Shown here: positions 48,908-60,539 of the stretch, one piece after another
Position numbering within the stretch: position 1 is the stretch's first letter
How the letters are laid out: each line of letters opens with the position of its first letter
Source of the DNA: Terebella lapidaria
Taxonomy: Eukaryota > Annelida > Polychaeta > Terebellida > Terebellidae
DNA length: 64,000 bases
Assembly (NCBI GenBank): GCA_949152475.1
Contig: OX424567.1
Location: 26,995,402 to 27,059,401, forward strand
Reading direction: 5' to 3'
The notes under the pieces: model-generated
What the model was told of the DNA's origin: nothing
The model's database searches: none
Seen by the model: only the letters and a program-made list of their open reading frames with translations
Program-made: the position numbers and the translations under genes

Positions 48908-50136
48908 AGCTCTGATCTTGAAAATGAGGTCAAAGGTCAATTCAAAGTCACGAGAATATTCTGCATAAATCATCTTCTAAAGTCAAGTTCATCCATCAGT
49001 GAAACACGCTTTTGGGCCATAGATTTGTTTTAAATAATCGGATCAACTTGAAATTTTGTGTGTGTTAATTGGGAATCATGCCGTAATTTATCACCAAATT
49101 TCAGAGTTCTATACCAAAAATTGAAAAAAAATTGGCAATCTAATCCAATGTTAAATTTCAGTCGGAAATGGGACCATGTAAATTTCAACAAATTCAGGGC
49201 TTTCATCGTGTTTATGCCCATAGAGAATGAACCCATTGCATTGATTTGGAGTCGGAAGACATAATCGGTGTATATGAAGTAAATATGTTTACTCTGAAGC
49301 AACATATAACTCGTACATCCAATGAAAGTTGTTGTTTTTTGTGCAGACTCTGAAAAACCATGTTGGGGCTGAAATTTAACGTTGGGTTAGATTGCCAACT
49401 TTCTCAATTTTTTAGATAGAACTCTGAAATTTGGTGAAAACTTACGGCAATATGCCCATATAATACACGCAAATTTTTAAGTTGATCCGATTATTTAAAA
49501 CAAAACTACCGCCAAAAAGCGTGTTTCACGATGGACGAAGTCGAGTTTATATGTCCACAATTGATTCCTAAGCTGCTGTAAAGTCAATAATACGCGAGAT
49601 ATATTAGCCATTTTGTGCTCTGACCTTGAAAATCAGGTCAGAGGTCAAATTCAAGGTCACGAGAATATTCACCATATATCATTTCCTATATGTCCACAAT
49701 TGATTCATAATCTCTAATCTCAATATCAAGTCAGATATTAGGCAAAATAGGAGAATTCAACACGGGAAAGTCCCATTTGGGCCGAGTTTGGGCCCAAAAT
49801 GGCCAACTTCGAGCGATTCAAGGGTAACAAAACTTATACACATCATAGGTGTATATATGAGAAGTGTTATGCATCAAAAAGAAAACAAGTTACTGAACAG
49901 ATTTTGAGGAAACGACCGTCAAAATCCAAAATTGGCCGTTTTTCGTCCAAAATGGCCGCCTTTTTTAAATAAATGCGAAAATAAAAAAACGAAAGATTTT
50001 CTCTTTCTCGAAATATTTTAGGCATTTTTGTGCAAAATTTCAGAAACTTAAAAGATAACAATGTAGACGAACGACGACGACGGACGACGGACGCAACGCC
50101 ACGGCAATAGGTTATCGGACCATAGGTCTGGTAACC
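48908..50136 (-). mobile_element. TIR element with 134-bp satellite, minus-strand copy, split by a MITE
   Basis: The minus-strand start is GGTTACCAGACCTATGGTCC at 50,136. The head runs down to about 49,720. One to two monomers follow (AGGTCAAATTCAAGGTCACG on the plus strand), then an inserted MITE (48,980-49,547) and the rest of a monomer at 48,908-48,979. It has far fewer monomers than the plus-strand copies in gene A's intron. It ends 208 bases from the stop codon of gene B. Confidence 0.75.
48980..49547. mobile_element. palindromic MITE with TA flanks, second copy of the 26.6-kb family
   Basis: Inverted arms contain GTGAAACACGCTTTTTGG, AAATAATCGGATCAACTTGA and TTGGCAATCTAATCCAATGT. The last is shared with the MITE at 26,627-27,194, and both are 568 bp. 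TA flanks it on both sides within a 134-bp monomer. The terminal arms differ from the first copy, so the two are subfamilies sharing a core. Confidence 0.75.
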
Positions 50137-50344
50137 TAAGAATGGACTAGACGGTCTGGTCGCACATTTCGGCTTAAGTGTATCCCTGAACATCATCCGA
50201 CATGGTCCCGTGTCACCACGTGACATTCTTCTCCGAATATTGTCAACAAACTCTCGGCGGCCGCGATGGACTTAATGATAAATTGCAAACCGATAGTATC
50301 TGATGAACTGAGTATAATAGTATAATAGAACAAAACTCGTAAGC

Positions 50345-52817
50345 CTACTCCAGTAAAGTCGTCAGTCTGTCTGGTAACTCGGGGTCGGCATCCGTATCCC
50401 CTGTATACACCAGCTTTTTGACGTAAGGAGACCCTCCTATGACGTGGAGTGCCCAAGGATCTGAGGAAATTCTCCTTTTGGAAGCTGTATGATGGAGATA
50501 TTGTATACACGACACGTGATGCATTACTCTCCTGTTAAACGTGTTCCAAACTTTTGAATTGTGTTGTAGAAACTTTACCTCGGGTTTTGGGACCTCGGGT
50601 TCCGTGACTTTGGCGCTGGCTCTGGTGGAGTTATGGAGAGCCGAAGTCATGACGTGGAGTATTTAAATAACAAAAGATTTAAACTGCCCACTGGTTCCAA
50701 ACAATTCCAATTCAATGGCACTACTCACTTGGAACAAAGACTGTACACTTGTTTAGAACCAAAAATGACGTTACACTTCAGCCCTCTATAAGTACAAATA
50801 TATCAAACAAACGAGACTCCAGCAATCTGGTTGTGACAAGCGCGACACTACCGGATCACGTACGCGGGTGAATGTTGCGGCCTCGAGAGGAGTTCCGGGG
50901 CAGTAGAAGTCCCGTATCTCTCCAAGGAGTCTCAAGTTTGGTTCCGCTAACCTGGGGCTATCAGGATGTGAGCATAAATGGTATTTTGGCAATATTTCAT
51001 ATCTTAATCGTGTACGAAATCTGGACATTTATACAGTCTCGGTGTTTTCAAAATCGAAACGTTGAATGCTTGGAAATATGTGTCATTAAGATGAAATATA
51101 AAAATGCAATATATACACTAGGCCCCCAGTCTGTTTTCTTTGCGGTTGACCGTAGACCGCCCAATGGAATCCCCTTGGTACCGTGCCGTTGTCCTCTGCA
51201 TGAAATGCAATATAATTTTCTCATGTTTTATGTGGTTGATACGGAAGCGTACTATAGCTTCCGTGGTGTTGGGGCAACGTGAGTTATTTTAATTAAATTC
51301 AATTTGTCAAATTATTATCACGAAAATCTCGATAAATCGAAGTTAATGTCTCAATAATTCGACTTACTGTCCCGATAAATCGACATATTATCTCGAAAAA
51401 TTGACTAATAGATGGATTATATAATTGATAATCAAAGGCCTGCATTAAACGCTTGAATAATACAGTCCAAACTACTCAATTGGAAAAGCCGTCCCAGATG
51501 ATGTCACGAATATATACATCAATCGCATATTTATTAACTAAACAATTTCGGGGAAAAAGATATCAGTTTCATTCCTAAACATGTTGCAAATTTAGAACAG
51601 ATAGTGATATATTAAACACATATTGCCATTTCATCCTGTTTTTTTTTTAATGCCTTTGACAGATTCCATTTTATCGAGATCTTATTTCGATTTTAATTAT
51701 CGAGATAATTTAGTCCATTTATCAAAATAACTAACGCGATTTATCGAGACCTCTGCATGAAATGCAATATAATTTTCTCATGTTTTATGTGGTTGATACG
51801 GATGAAATATGATACGGATGAAATATCAATATATAACATAAACATTTATCGAGTTAACTAGCACTATTTATCGAGATAATAGCACAGACCGTCCATGGCC
51901 TTTGAAAATAAGCTTACAATTTGAATTTCAAAAATCACGTGGCTCTAATACGCTTCTGTAGGTTGAAGGGATTAGAATGACATAGTCAATACTCACGCGA
52001 CTGAGACCGAGCTATTAGAGGCGGCAGTTTGCTGACACGGCCGACAGGAAGCGACAGGGATTTCCTGTAACTGCGTGGTGACTTGACTGAAGTTGTGCTT
52101 GGTGTTTCCAGTGGTGTTTGGGGTTGTGTTTTAGTTTGTGCTTCGGGTGGTGTTTTGGGTGGTGTTTTGGGTGGTGATTTGGGTGCTGTTTTGGGTGCTG
52201 TTTCGGGTGGTGTTTTGGGTGGTGTTTTGGGTTGTGTTTTGGGTGGTATTTTGGGTGGTGTTTTGGGTTGTGTTTTGAGTGGTGTTTTGGGTGCTGTTTC
52301 GGGTGGTGTTTTGGGTGTTGTTTTGGGTGTTGTTTTGGGTGGTGTTTTGGGTGCTGCTTCGGGTGGTGTTTTGGGTGCTGTTTTGGGTGCTGTTTTGGGT
52401 GCTGTTTTGGGTGATGTTTTGGGTTGTGTTGGTGCCGTTTTGGGTGGTGTTTTGGGTGGTGTTCTAGGTGGTGTTTTGGGTGATGTTTTGGGTGGTGTTT
52501 CAGGTGAATGATCGGCTGTAACTTTGTAGATAGTTAAGACTATTTTGACGGAGTGTTTAGAGGACGCATATGATGGGGCGGCATCACCTGGATGGTTCAT
52601 AAATAACATAACATAATGAAATATTGGTGTGAAGGCGTCGATGAAACCGGCATTGATTAAAATACTGCTGTTGAGGAATAACAAATATATACATACACCT
52701 CTTCAAATAATTTTTAGATGAAATAGATCTAAATACTACACGAACAACCTCAATATAGCGATTTCCAACTCTACTTCCAGAAGAATTAAAAAATTTCAAC
52801 ATACCTTCAGATGACAT
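50345..52817 (-). CDS. gene B: unrecognised Pro/Lys/Thr-repeat protein, complete six-exon paralogue of gene A
   Basis: Minus-strand exons: 52,805-52,817 (MSSE, phase 1); 51,997-52,587; 51,117-51,195; 50,864-50,951; 50,579-50,621; 50,345-50,484 (TAG). They total 954 nt, 317 residues, and each junction keeps the frame. Segments: SSKHSVKIVLTIYKV, then about 120 residues of (P/A)PKT repeats, KSLSLPVGRVSKLPPL, TVPRGFHWAVYGQ, LAEPNLRLLGEIRDFYCPG, RGPKTRG, ASKRRISSDPWALHVIGGSP and a C-terminus ELPDRLTTLLE. Each segment has a counterpart in gene A with the same intron phase. The one difference is that gene A has an extra intron before its Pro-rich exon. No signal peptide, membrane helix or enzyme motif is visible. 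The short aromatic motifs (F-x-W-x-V-Y; S-P-Y) are the best-conserved parts and may be binding motifs. The product is probably intracellular and largely disordered. Function unknown. Confidence 0.78.
51246..51749. mobile_element. small AT-rich foldback insertion in gene B intron 2
   Basis: Bounded by two identical 53-base copies (51,193-51,245 and 51,750-51,802), each starting CCTCTGCATGAAATGCAATA. Inside, ATCTCGATAAATCG motifs on the left face ATTTATCGAGAT motifs on the right. The second 53-base copy carries a duplicate of the exon 3 splice acceptor. Confidence 0.6.
52120..52500 (-). repeat. 12-bp-based minisatellite coding the gene B Pro-Lys-Thr repeats
   Basis: Plus-strand GGTGTTTTGGGT units code for T-P-P-K / T-A-P-K on the minus strand. 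All length changes keep the frame, suggesting coding constraint. Confidence 0.88.
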
Positions 52818-53696
52818 GGCGAGCTAGGTTTTTACTCGAACAATACACCTCAGTAGTCAAAGTGAGTTTATATACCAGGTGTACATCTTGATTGGTGATT
52901 ACCTTAGGCAATAGGCATAATACATTTTGATTTACTTACCACAGGGAGACAGATAATATACCTATTAGATAAAACGAAACCTCTTAACGGTCGCCAGTCT
53001 TTGGATTACCTTGCAATAAAGTGGTCATAGTTCTATAGTACACGCGACATTGAGAGTGCGTACGCGTATTGAGAGAATCTGACGGATTTGCACAGTAAAT
53101 AATAAGCCGTGGGTACATAGTAACTTAATACTTCTAACTCGAGTGCTTCACAAGTCCTGACTAGTAAAGGCCATTGATCAGAAATCGAGATAATACAACG
53201 TATTTTTAGTCATACCACTCCAAGTGTAACAGAAGTCGGTTGAGCCTATCGATTTATGATCATCTGATAATAGACAATCAAATCGCTATTCAATTGTGAA
53301 GTGGGTCTATCGCCTCGCTGATAAAATTTTGTCGAGGTATATCGGATGATTTATCATTCATAGAAATTGAAGCTCGGTGATAACTCGTCTTCCAATATTG
53401 CAGCACATGAAAGGTATTATTATTATTGTTATTATTATTATTGTTACAATATCGATGGGGAGACATACCCCATAAATGGGGTATGTCATGCCATCTTAGT
53501 AACACCACAAATGTATCTGGATTCATTCCTATGGGCCTGGGTGTCCTAGTAGGGCTGGTGGTCGGGGTTTGGGACGGCGTGAAGCTAAAATGGAATACTG
53601 GCATTTCCTTATTAAACTATGGTTTAACAAGTAAATGCGAGTCGCACTTACCCCCTGGGGTAAGTACGACCAAAGTCGGACATACCCCTATCGATA

Positions 53697-53731
<35 letters not shown>

Positions 53732-53813
53732 TTAATTGTTCGCAGAGGAATTTGCCATTCGAATGTAACATTCGAAATATTTCTGGCACGTATTACCGAC
53801 CTCCAGATGTGGC
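52818..53813. other. spacer between divergently oriented gene B and the TRPA-like gene
   Basis: About 1 kb between the two start codons, so it probably holds both promoters. Contents: two ATT/TTA microsatellites (about 53,418-53,447 and 53,697-53,732) and two small hairpins, GACATACCCCATAAATGGGG-TATGTC at 53,461-53,486 and CTTACCCCCTGGGGTAAG at 53,648-53,665. No further exon is supported. Confidence 0.55.
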
Positions 53814-56800
53814 ATGAGTCAAGAAGGACGTACAAAGGTCAATGTCAAGGTCACGGAGGGAGGCTCAGCAATCTCCCACGGACAGCCCCAGTCCCTGGGC
53901 GCACCCGACCTTCCCAAAGTGGACATTTCTGTCAGAAAAGGCAAGTGTACTGTAACTGAACTGCTGGGAAATGTAAAGATTGTCTGTATAGTCACAGAAC
54001 GAACGTTGTACAAGCTTGTATCAACTCGCCTGGCCTTGAGTTGTATGATTCTACACAGTCCCCAGTTACAATATATCCCACCCCTGTTTGCAGGCGTCCT
54101 GTCCAGTTCGGGAGCAGATGATCCCCAGACACTGGTACAGATTGACGTGCTGGAGGGAGGCGGCACCAGCTCGGAGGAACACAAACTGCAGGTATCACTG
54201 ACGTGGTGTGCATACCGTTGTATACCGTTCTGAAACTGAGAAGTTTGATGGTATGATGGTTGGTATGACGCTGTTCATGCAAAGTGGGGTTCTGCAAATT
54301 GACAATTCAGCAGTAACTGATGTTGGCGCTCCAGGGGATAGTGTATACTGGTAAAGAGCAAATGTGTTCACAAAGTACGCTATCACTTGACATGCTGTTT
54401 TGTTTTAATTTATTCAGGGAAGAAAGTCTCTCTCGAGAAACAAGGCCCCGTACAAGTCCAGCATATGGTAAGATGTGTTCATTCCTAATATCATGACTAG
54501 AAAAGTGAACTTTCAGACGTAATACTATTTTCGAAGAGCACGTTGTATCCACAAATCTCTCTTATTCAGTAGGCTCCTACGATACATATGCTACGTATTA
54601 GAGGCTTGACAAAAATAATTCCGAACAGAACAGAAGCCTTAGTTGAATGTATTTATTTAATCATTATATGATATTAAGGCTTTCTTAGGCCCATATATCA
54701 TTCCACCTCGCCCGAGTTAAACAACAGATCCTATCTCGCCGTGATCGTTCCATTACAGATGTGTCGGAACCAGACTCAAACCCGTCTCAACTCAGTAATC
54801 TGTCGATCATAAAAATTACTTCCAATATAATTATATGCGTACTTTGTGGAAATTGCACATGAACTGGTATACTTTGGCTGCGCATTGCTGAGTCCCTTTA
54901 AATTGTAGGACATGTTCATCAATCGTATGACATTCATGCACTACCCGTGTGAAAATCGTCCAGTGAAATAGGAGCTTGAGATGGAAACATTATCGATGCC
55001 ATCTTCTTGAAAAACACCAAATAATAAATATTTCTTCCAGGAAATGTATCATGAAGTTTATGGATGACACGTATTCCTCCAACAAAGAGGATTCCAAAAC
55101 ATATGGTGACGGGCCGCAGGCACTGGGTGAAGAAGTTGAAGTTTACGGTGGGGAAGAAGCCGACATCCACTGGGTCTGTCAGCTGGGGGCTGCAAATGTT
55201 CAAAAAGTAATTGACACGTATTCCCCCAACAAAGAGGATCCCAAAACATATGGTGACGGGCCGCAGGCACTGGGTGAAGAAGTTGAAGTTTACGGTGGGG
55301 AAGAAGCCGACATCCACTGGGTCTGTCAGCTGGAGGCTGAAAATGTTCAAAAAGTAATAAAAGTAAAAGACAAAAGCGAATACCTGTTAAAATTCCTTGA
55401 ACTTGTAGACATATATGGTAATAATGCACTACAATGTGCATGTATTTGTGGTAATACCAAAACAGCAGAGCTTATCATAAAGTACGTCAAGACACACTAC
55501 AATGAACAATTTGAATATTTGTTGAAGAAAAAAAACAATTGTGGTCAATCTGGTGTATATTTGCTATGTACACAGAAGGGTGAGAAACAAACAAACCTCC
55601 TAACAACATCTTTGCAAGATATCAAAGATAAGGGTGCTTTATTCAAAGATAGAAATGATGATGGCAAGACAGTTTTGCATCTAGCCTGTATGTCAGGGGA
55701 GGTCGGTCAGGTAAAGAAAATTAACTCCAGTTTGAACCCCGAGCAATGGGCAGAACTCGTGAAAATGAGTGACAACTTGGAGAGAACAGCCCTGCACGAT
55801 GCCTGTGTTAGGGGACATGCGGATATAGTAGGGTTCTTATTAGAAAAGTCCAAAGATGATGTGAAGGAATTAATCATGGGGGTGAATAGTTATGGGAGGA
55901 CGCCTTTCTATGAGGCGTGTTGTAGAGGTCATCATAATGTATTGCAAGAAACTGCTATAAAGGCGGAACATGACCTGATCAACAAATTACTTCTGGAGGA
56001 ATCCAAAGAAGGGAAAACCGTACTGCACGAGGCTTGCACCAAAGGCGACATTCGCATGGTCGAAATGATATTGGAGCACGGAAGCGGCAAAGAATTGCTC
56101 ATGAAATGTGATATCCATAAAAGGATTGCATTTCGTGTAGCAGTGAGGCAGGCCAATTATGATATTGTAAAGTTAATTCTGGAGCGCAGCAAGCTGTTAG
56201 GGAAAGCTTTTGTGTACGAGTTACTGTCGGGAGGGACAACCTTGGTAGAACGGCTCTCCATGACTGCTGCTTGCTGACCGACAAGTCTGATGTGATGAAT
56301 GATATCCTTGATGATATCCTCAACGCACACCCAGCGGGGGCCAAGTCAGAAGGGAATAAGCCAGTACAAGAGTTACATGAGACGCTTGCACAACCGGACT
56401 GCTACGGCAAGACAAGTTTCTGGTATGCGTTTGAAAGGGGTCAAATTGACATGGTGAACAGAATACTTCACCATGTTAGGGTGAAAGGTCCTGAAGCAAT
56501 TGGAAAAATATTAAAACCCGCCAAAGATGAACCTCAAACATCACAGGATGAGGAAAAACAGTCCGACGAGATCGAAGGTGAGCAAACGTTAATTCATATT
56601 GCTTGTCGACAACAATTTCAATGGCCAGAATGTCTCGAAATTGTACTAGCAGAAGCAGCAAACGTGAACTTGAAACGCCCTCAAATAGAACCAAAAAAGT
56701 CAGCTGAGAACGTGTCAACCGGCGACAGCACAAAACAAGAAAATGCTCGCAACAATTCAAGCAAATGCAAGCAACAACAACCATTCTACATGGACCTGCT

Positions 56801-58241
56801 GGAGACAAAGGACAACCTTGGGAGGTCATTTCTTTGGTACATTGACCAGGCTCAGGAGGAAGTAAAAAACTTGCTGATCAAGAGTATAACTGACCCTGAC
56901 TTCTTGAACGAGGAATCTTCGGGTGACAAAAAGAAAAAGTATGCCGAGTTTTGTTCAAAGTTATTGACGGAGAAAGATATCCACAAACAAACAGTCATCG
57001 AGTACACTCAAGAGAAAGATGCCACAGTTCTGACAGATATTTTGAAGGTATTTCATGAGAAACTTTCAAGCAGAAGCAAAGCCCCGGCTTCGAACGCCCA
57101 ATCCCCTTCAGTTGAGACTCCAGCAAAAGTAGACACCCCAGTAGACAATTGCATCAACAAAAAATCCAAGAATAAAAAAATAATGCCAAAGGAAAAGGCC
57201 GAAGAATATCACCTGTTCAACAATAAGGGCTCAAGAAATGACTTATTGCAGACTCTTGTTGAGTCTAAAAGTCTTCGATTCATTGAGCATCCCTACACAG
57301 ATGAGTATATAAAGGCATGCTGGAAAGGAGGTATCAAATTGTTCTTAACATGTGACATCATTATCCGAGTTCTGCAGTTGGTGTTTTTCACCTCGCACAT
57401 GTACTTCCACAAGTACCAGTGTTCCAATGGCTCGGCCATCCCTGATGAAATTCTACCAACAACAACCTCTCAAGTCATTGCCTTTCTTCGGTTGATGCTC
57501 CTCATCACCTCCGTCGGTTTTCTAGTTGTCCAAATTCTTCGAATCCGTGCTGAACTCTTGTGGCACAGTCACGAACTATATGGACAGATCGTCCATTTAA
57601 TGCTCATGTTCCTGCACCCACTTATCGGCGTATCGGGTGTGATTGTACCAATAGCAGCTAACATAACGACCTATTCTTTCTGGATGCACCAGCTCAGTAT
57701 CATTTCAGTCTGTTTTGCTTGGATAAACACAGTTTGGATGACGACCCTCATTGTTTGTGACGGAATACCTCTAGTCCTGGAGATGCAGCTGATGGTGGTT
57801 ATGTTGTTTCGTGTGTGTAGATCAGTCATCTTACTGATACCAGTGGTTGTGACATTTCTCCTGGCTTCAGCGTTGATTTACAGCAGTCACATGGGCTGTG
57901 AGAGTGTTTTCGGAAGTCTTGGCATCTCTTTCAATAAAGCTCTAGCCATGATGATGGGAGAACTTGACTTCGAGGTGTTGTTCTACCCGGAAGAGTTTAA
58001 CACTGTGCACAGTTACGATGCTGTGACGGTGATTCTTTTCCTGGTGTTTGTTTGTGTTATGAGCATATCTCTGGTGAACCTGTTAATCGCCTTGGCGGTC
58101 AATGACATAGCTGACATGAGGAACGATGCCAAGATACAAGCTTTTAGATCTAAGGCAGGATTTATCAAGATATTTGGGGTCATGAGAACCAAAAAGTCTG
58201 ATAATATCAATATTTCCCACCAAAAAGATAGCAAATGCTGA
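53814..58241 (+). CDS. TRPA-like ankyrin-repeat cation channel, four exons, one apparent frameshift
   Basis: Exons 53,814-53,940, 54,094-54,191, 54,418-54,467 and 55,041-58,241 (TGA), about 1,158 residues. N-terminus MSQEGRTKVNVKVTEGG; then about nine ankyrin repeats (DGKTVLHLACMSGEVGQV, LERTALHDACVRGHADIV, EGKTVLHEACTKGDIRMV, NLGRTALHDCC, CYGKTSFWYAFERGQIDMV); a charged linker; then six hydrophobic helices from about 57,330, with a pore loop NKALAMMMGELDFE and S6 SLVNLLIALAVNDIADM, which resembles the S6 end of TRPA1, painless and pyrexia. Predicted plasma-membrane cation channel, perhaps sensory. The reading frame shifts by one base between about 56,228 and 56,240, in the middle of an ankyrin repeat (ELLSGG to RDNLGRTALHD). 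This is a one-base loss in the DNA or an assembly error. The first intron is 153 nt, in frame, with a GC donor. Family is firm; the subfamily is tentative. Confidence 0.88.
55066..55359 (+). repeat. 147-bp in-frame tandem duplication inside the TRPA-like gene
   Basis: 55,066-55,212 is repeated at 55,213-55,359, 49 codons each (start DTY(S)..., containing KTYGDGPQALGEEVEVYGGE and ADIHWVCQL). The copies differ at only a handful of bases, so the duplication is recent. Confidence 0.93.
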
Positions 58242-58246
58242 ATAAA
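58241..58246 (+). promoter_or_regulatory. AATAAA overlapping the TRPA-like stop codon
   Basis: The A of TGA is the first base of AATAAA. If used, the 3' UTR would be only about 20 bases. The signal at 59,752 is the alternative. Confidence 0.3.
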
Positions 58247-60400
58247 AGCATAAATACCCCTTCCATTATAGTCATGCAAGTATAAATGTGAACATTCAGT
58301 TGTAGCTGCTGTGTATCCTCTACATGTGCGCTCCGAACCCCCGCACTGCGTTCATGAGAATCAGCGACTGCCCCCTCCACTTTCTCTCCGCCCCCGCTAT
58401 TAGACACATCCTAGATCCACCCCTGCTCTAGTCTGTATCATCTTACCAGATCAAACTATGTATAACTCCCAAATACATTCCCTTCCTAGTTTGACACATT
58501 ACAGACGTTTATTCAGTTGAGACATGTACCATAGACCTACAGCAGTTCGTTGTAGGTCTATGCATGTACTCAGTGTATGGAAAGAATATACGGATACGAT
58601 TATCACAAAAAGTGGATACAAGATTCAACATCTGACGCTAGGATTTATCTTCCAATGCCTGTGACATAATCGACTTTACATAAACTCAGTAGTCGTTTGG
58701 CTTATGATGAATGCCTATGTACTAGTTGTTATAGACCTATTGCGTCGGTTTGTTTCGGACTCCTAAATGATTCTAGTAGGTGGTTTGGTAGTTATATATG
58801 AATTTCATCTGGTGTACAGTAGAAAAACATATATTTCACACACTGTCTGCCCCTGATGACGCCAATGGGGCTTTGGCTGTAAAAATTTTATCAGGCTTCA
58901 TTTTAATCCCAAAGATACTGTATTTTAGGTTCATTATTATAATCTTCAAATGCTGAATGGGTAGTTTGTAATAGGTCGTTATTCTTCGATACTATTCTAC
59001 AAACAAATTCGATAACTTGAAGAGGATCCGCTATATGCTAAGCTGTCTGGTCATCACCTTCACAATTTAATTGATTATTCATAATTACAACACATTCGTG
59101 CATGTACAGACTATATTTGGTTTTTTTTCCAAAATAAAATGTTTATGAGCATGTAATTTGGTAAAGCTATTTTTAGAACAGACATTACTGTTGAGGTTTT
59201 CGTATTCTGCGTAACTTCAAACTTCAAAGCATCTTGTGTATAGAGTAATACAGGCCGACACCCTTTGAAATTAGTACTTCTCTGTATAAAATCGTGTATA
59301 TAATTTGTAGTCTGGTCAGGAATTACTGTAGACTATCAGGAAATATGTTATGTTGCACTGATTAACTTCACCTTTATTCAAGAGAGAGCATACATTATCC
59401 ATGACAGATGAGCTTAGAACATTGAATTATCGATCCGTTTATTATAACACGATTCGGATCCGTTTTACAAATAGCTTGATTTTGTTCAAGTTTGGTTTTT
59501 GAAGAACGTACTTTTGTAGCATTTGATTTTATACATTTCATGATGATATGCTTCTGTATCTCTGTATTATATATATATTAATCATTTACATAAATTCACA
59601 ACTCTGCCTGTACCTATACGAGAACAGTAAGATTTATTTATCAATGTAGTATGTTATGCTTTAATCGAAGCATGATTGATGAAGCGCTGAACGGATTACT
59701 TTGTTAGTCTGGTAGTCTAATGATTAATTTCAGTTGTAAAATTTTTATCCAAATAAAGACTTATCCACCAATGTGTTGGTGTTTGTTTTGTTTTTTTAAC
59801 ATCTGGGCTCTTGAAAATATGACATCTTGAATCTTCAAAATATGCGATTATCCAAATCTTTATTTTATACAAAGGACATACCAACTACATGTTGGACAGA
59901 ACTGAACAGTCCATAATGATTTTTTTTCGAATCTGAGAGCCGAAGCGGTTTAACAATCTTAATATTTCGTGCAGAAATGCCCTAATGAGTGAGTCCTTGA
60001 AAGCAGCAAAAGTGAAAGTGCGGGATGAATACATACAAATACAACAGATCGTTCATATAACACCTTCACGATTTAAGAATTTTCGAGAGCGCTTTGACGC
60101 ATGACAAATCTACAAATAACAGAGACTGTACAAATGTGTTTTGAGTTCGGCTTTGAACCTGTGAAAGTTGGTTTGTTCTAGAATACTGGCTAGAACAGGT
60201 GTACTGAACAGCATACTGCTGTCATGATGAAGATAACTAAAAAAAACACTGAGTGTGGTACAACTCAACTCTTACCCTTGAAGTTAGTCCGAGGGTAAAT
60301 ATCAAGTTCATATCCTGAAATGTTCTGTATCGTGATTGCATGTTGAGACAAAAATGTGATGAAGATTTTCCATGAACATTCCTAAGTTATCTGCCATGTT
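58247..60400. other. long AT-rich stretch, probable 3' UTR of the TRPA-like gene then spacer
   Basis: No gene. An AATAAA at 59,752-59,757 could end a 3' UTR of about 1.5 kb. A short palindrome-like pair, CATAGACCTACAGCAGTTCG/TTGTAGGTCTATG, lies at 58,530-58,563. Confidence 0.45.
59752..59757 (+). promoter_or_regulatory. possible distal poly(A) signal of the TRPA-like gene
   Basis: Canonical AATAAA followed by a TG/T-rich stretch (GTGTTGGTGTTTGTTTTGT), as is usual downstream of cleavage sites. Confidence 0.45.
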
Positions 60401-60539
60401 TTTGTAGCACTCTCCCGTGTAACTTTGATGATATTTGCAGGAATGTCGTGGTCACTTGGCAGTGGTCAACTGGCGAAATTGTCTCAAGGCAAGTTTCAAA
60501 AAATTGTGGCAGAGTTACAAAGGAGAACAAAGTTCAATT

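Noticed and set aside
50193-50510. Alternative minus-strand frame across the last exon of gene B
   Set aside because: It gives no match to gene A, whereas the chosen frame ends in SPY...DRLTTLLE-stop, matching gene A's SPY...DRMQNLLQ-stop.
52083-52511. Val/Leu/Gly-rich plus-strand frame opposite the gene B repeats
   Set aside because: Shadow of the Pro-Lys-Thr coding repeat. The minus strand has the conserved flanking exons.
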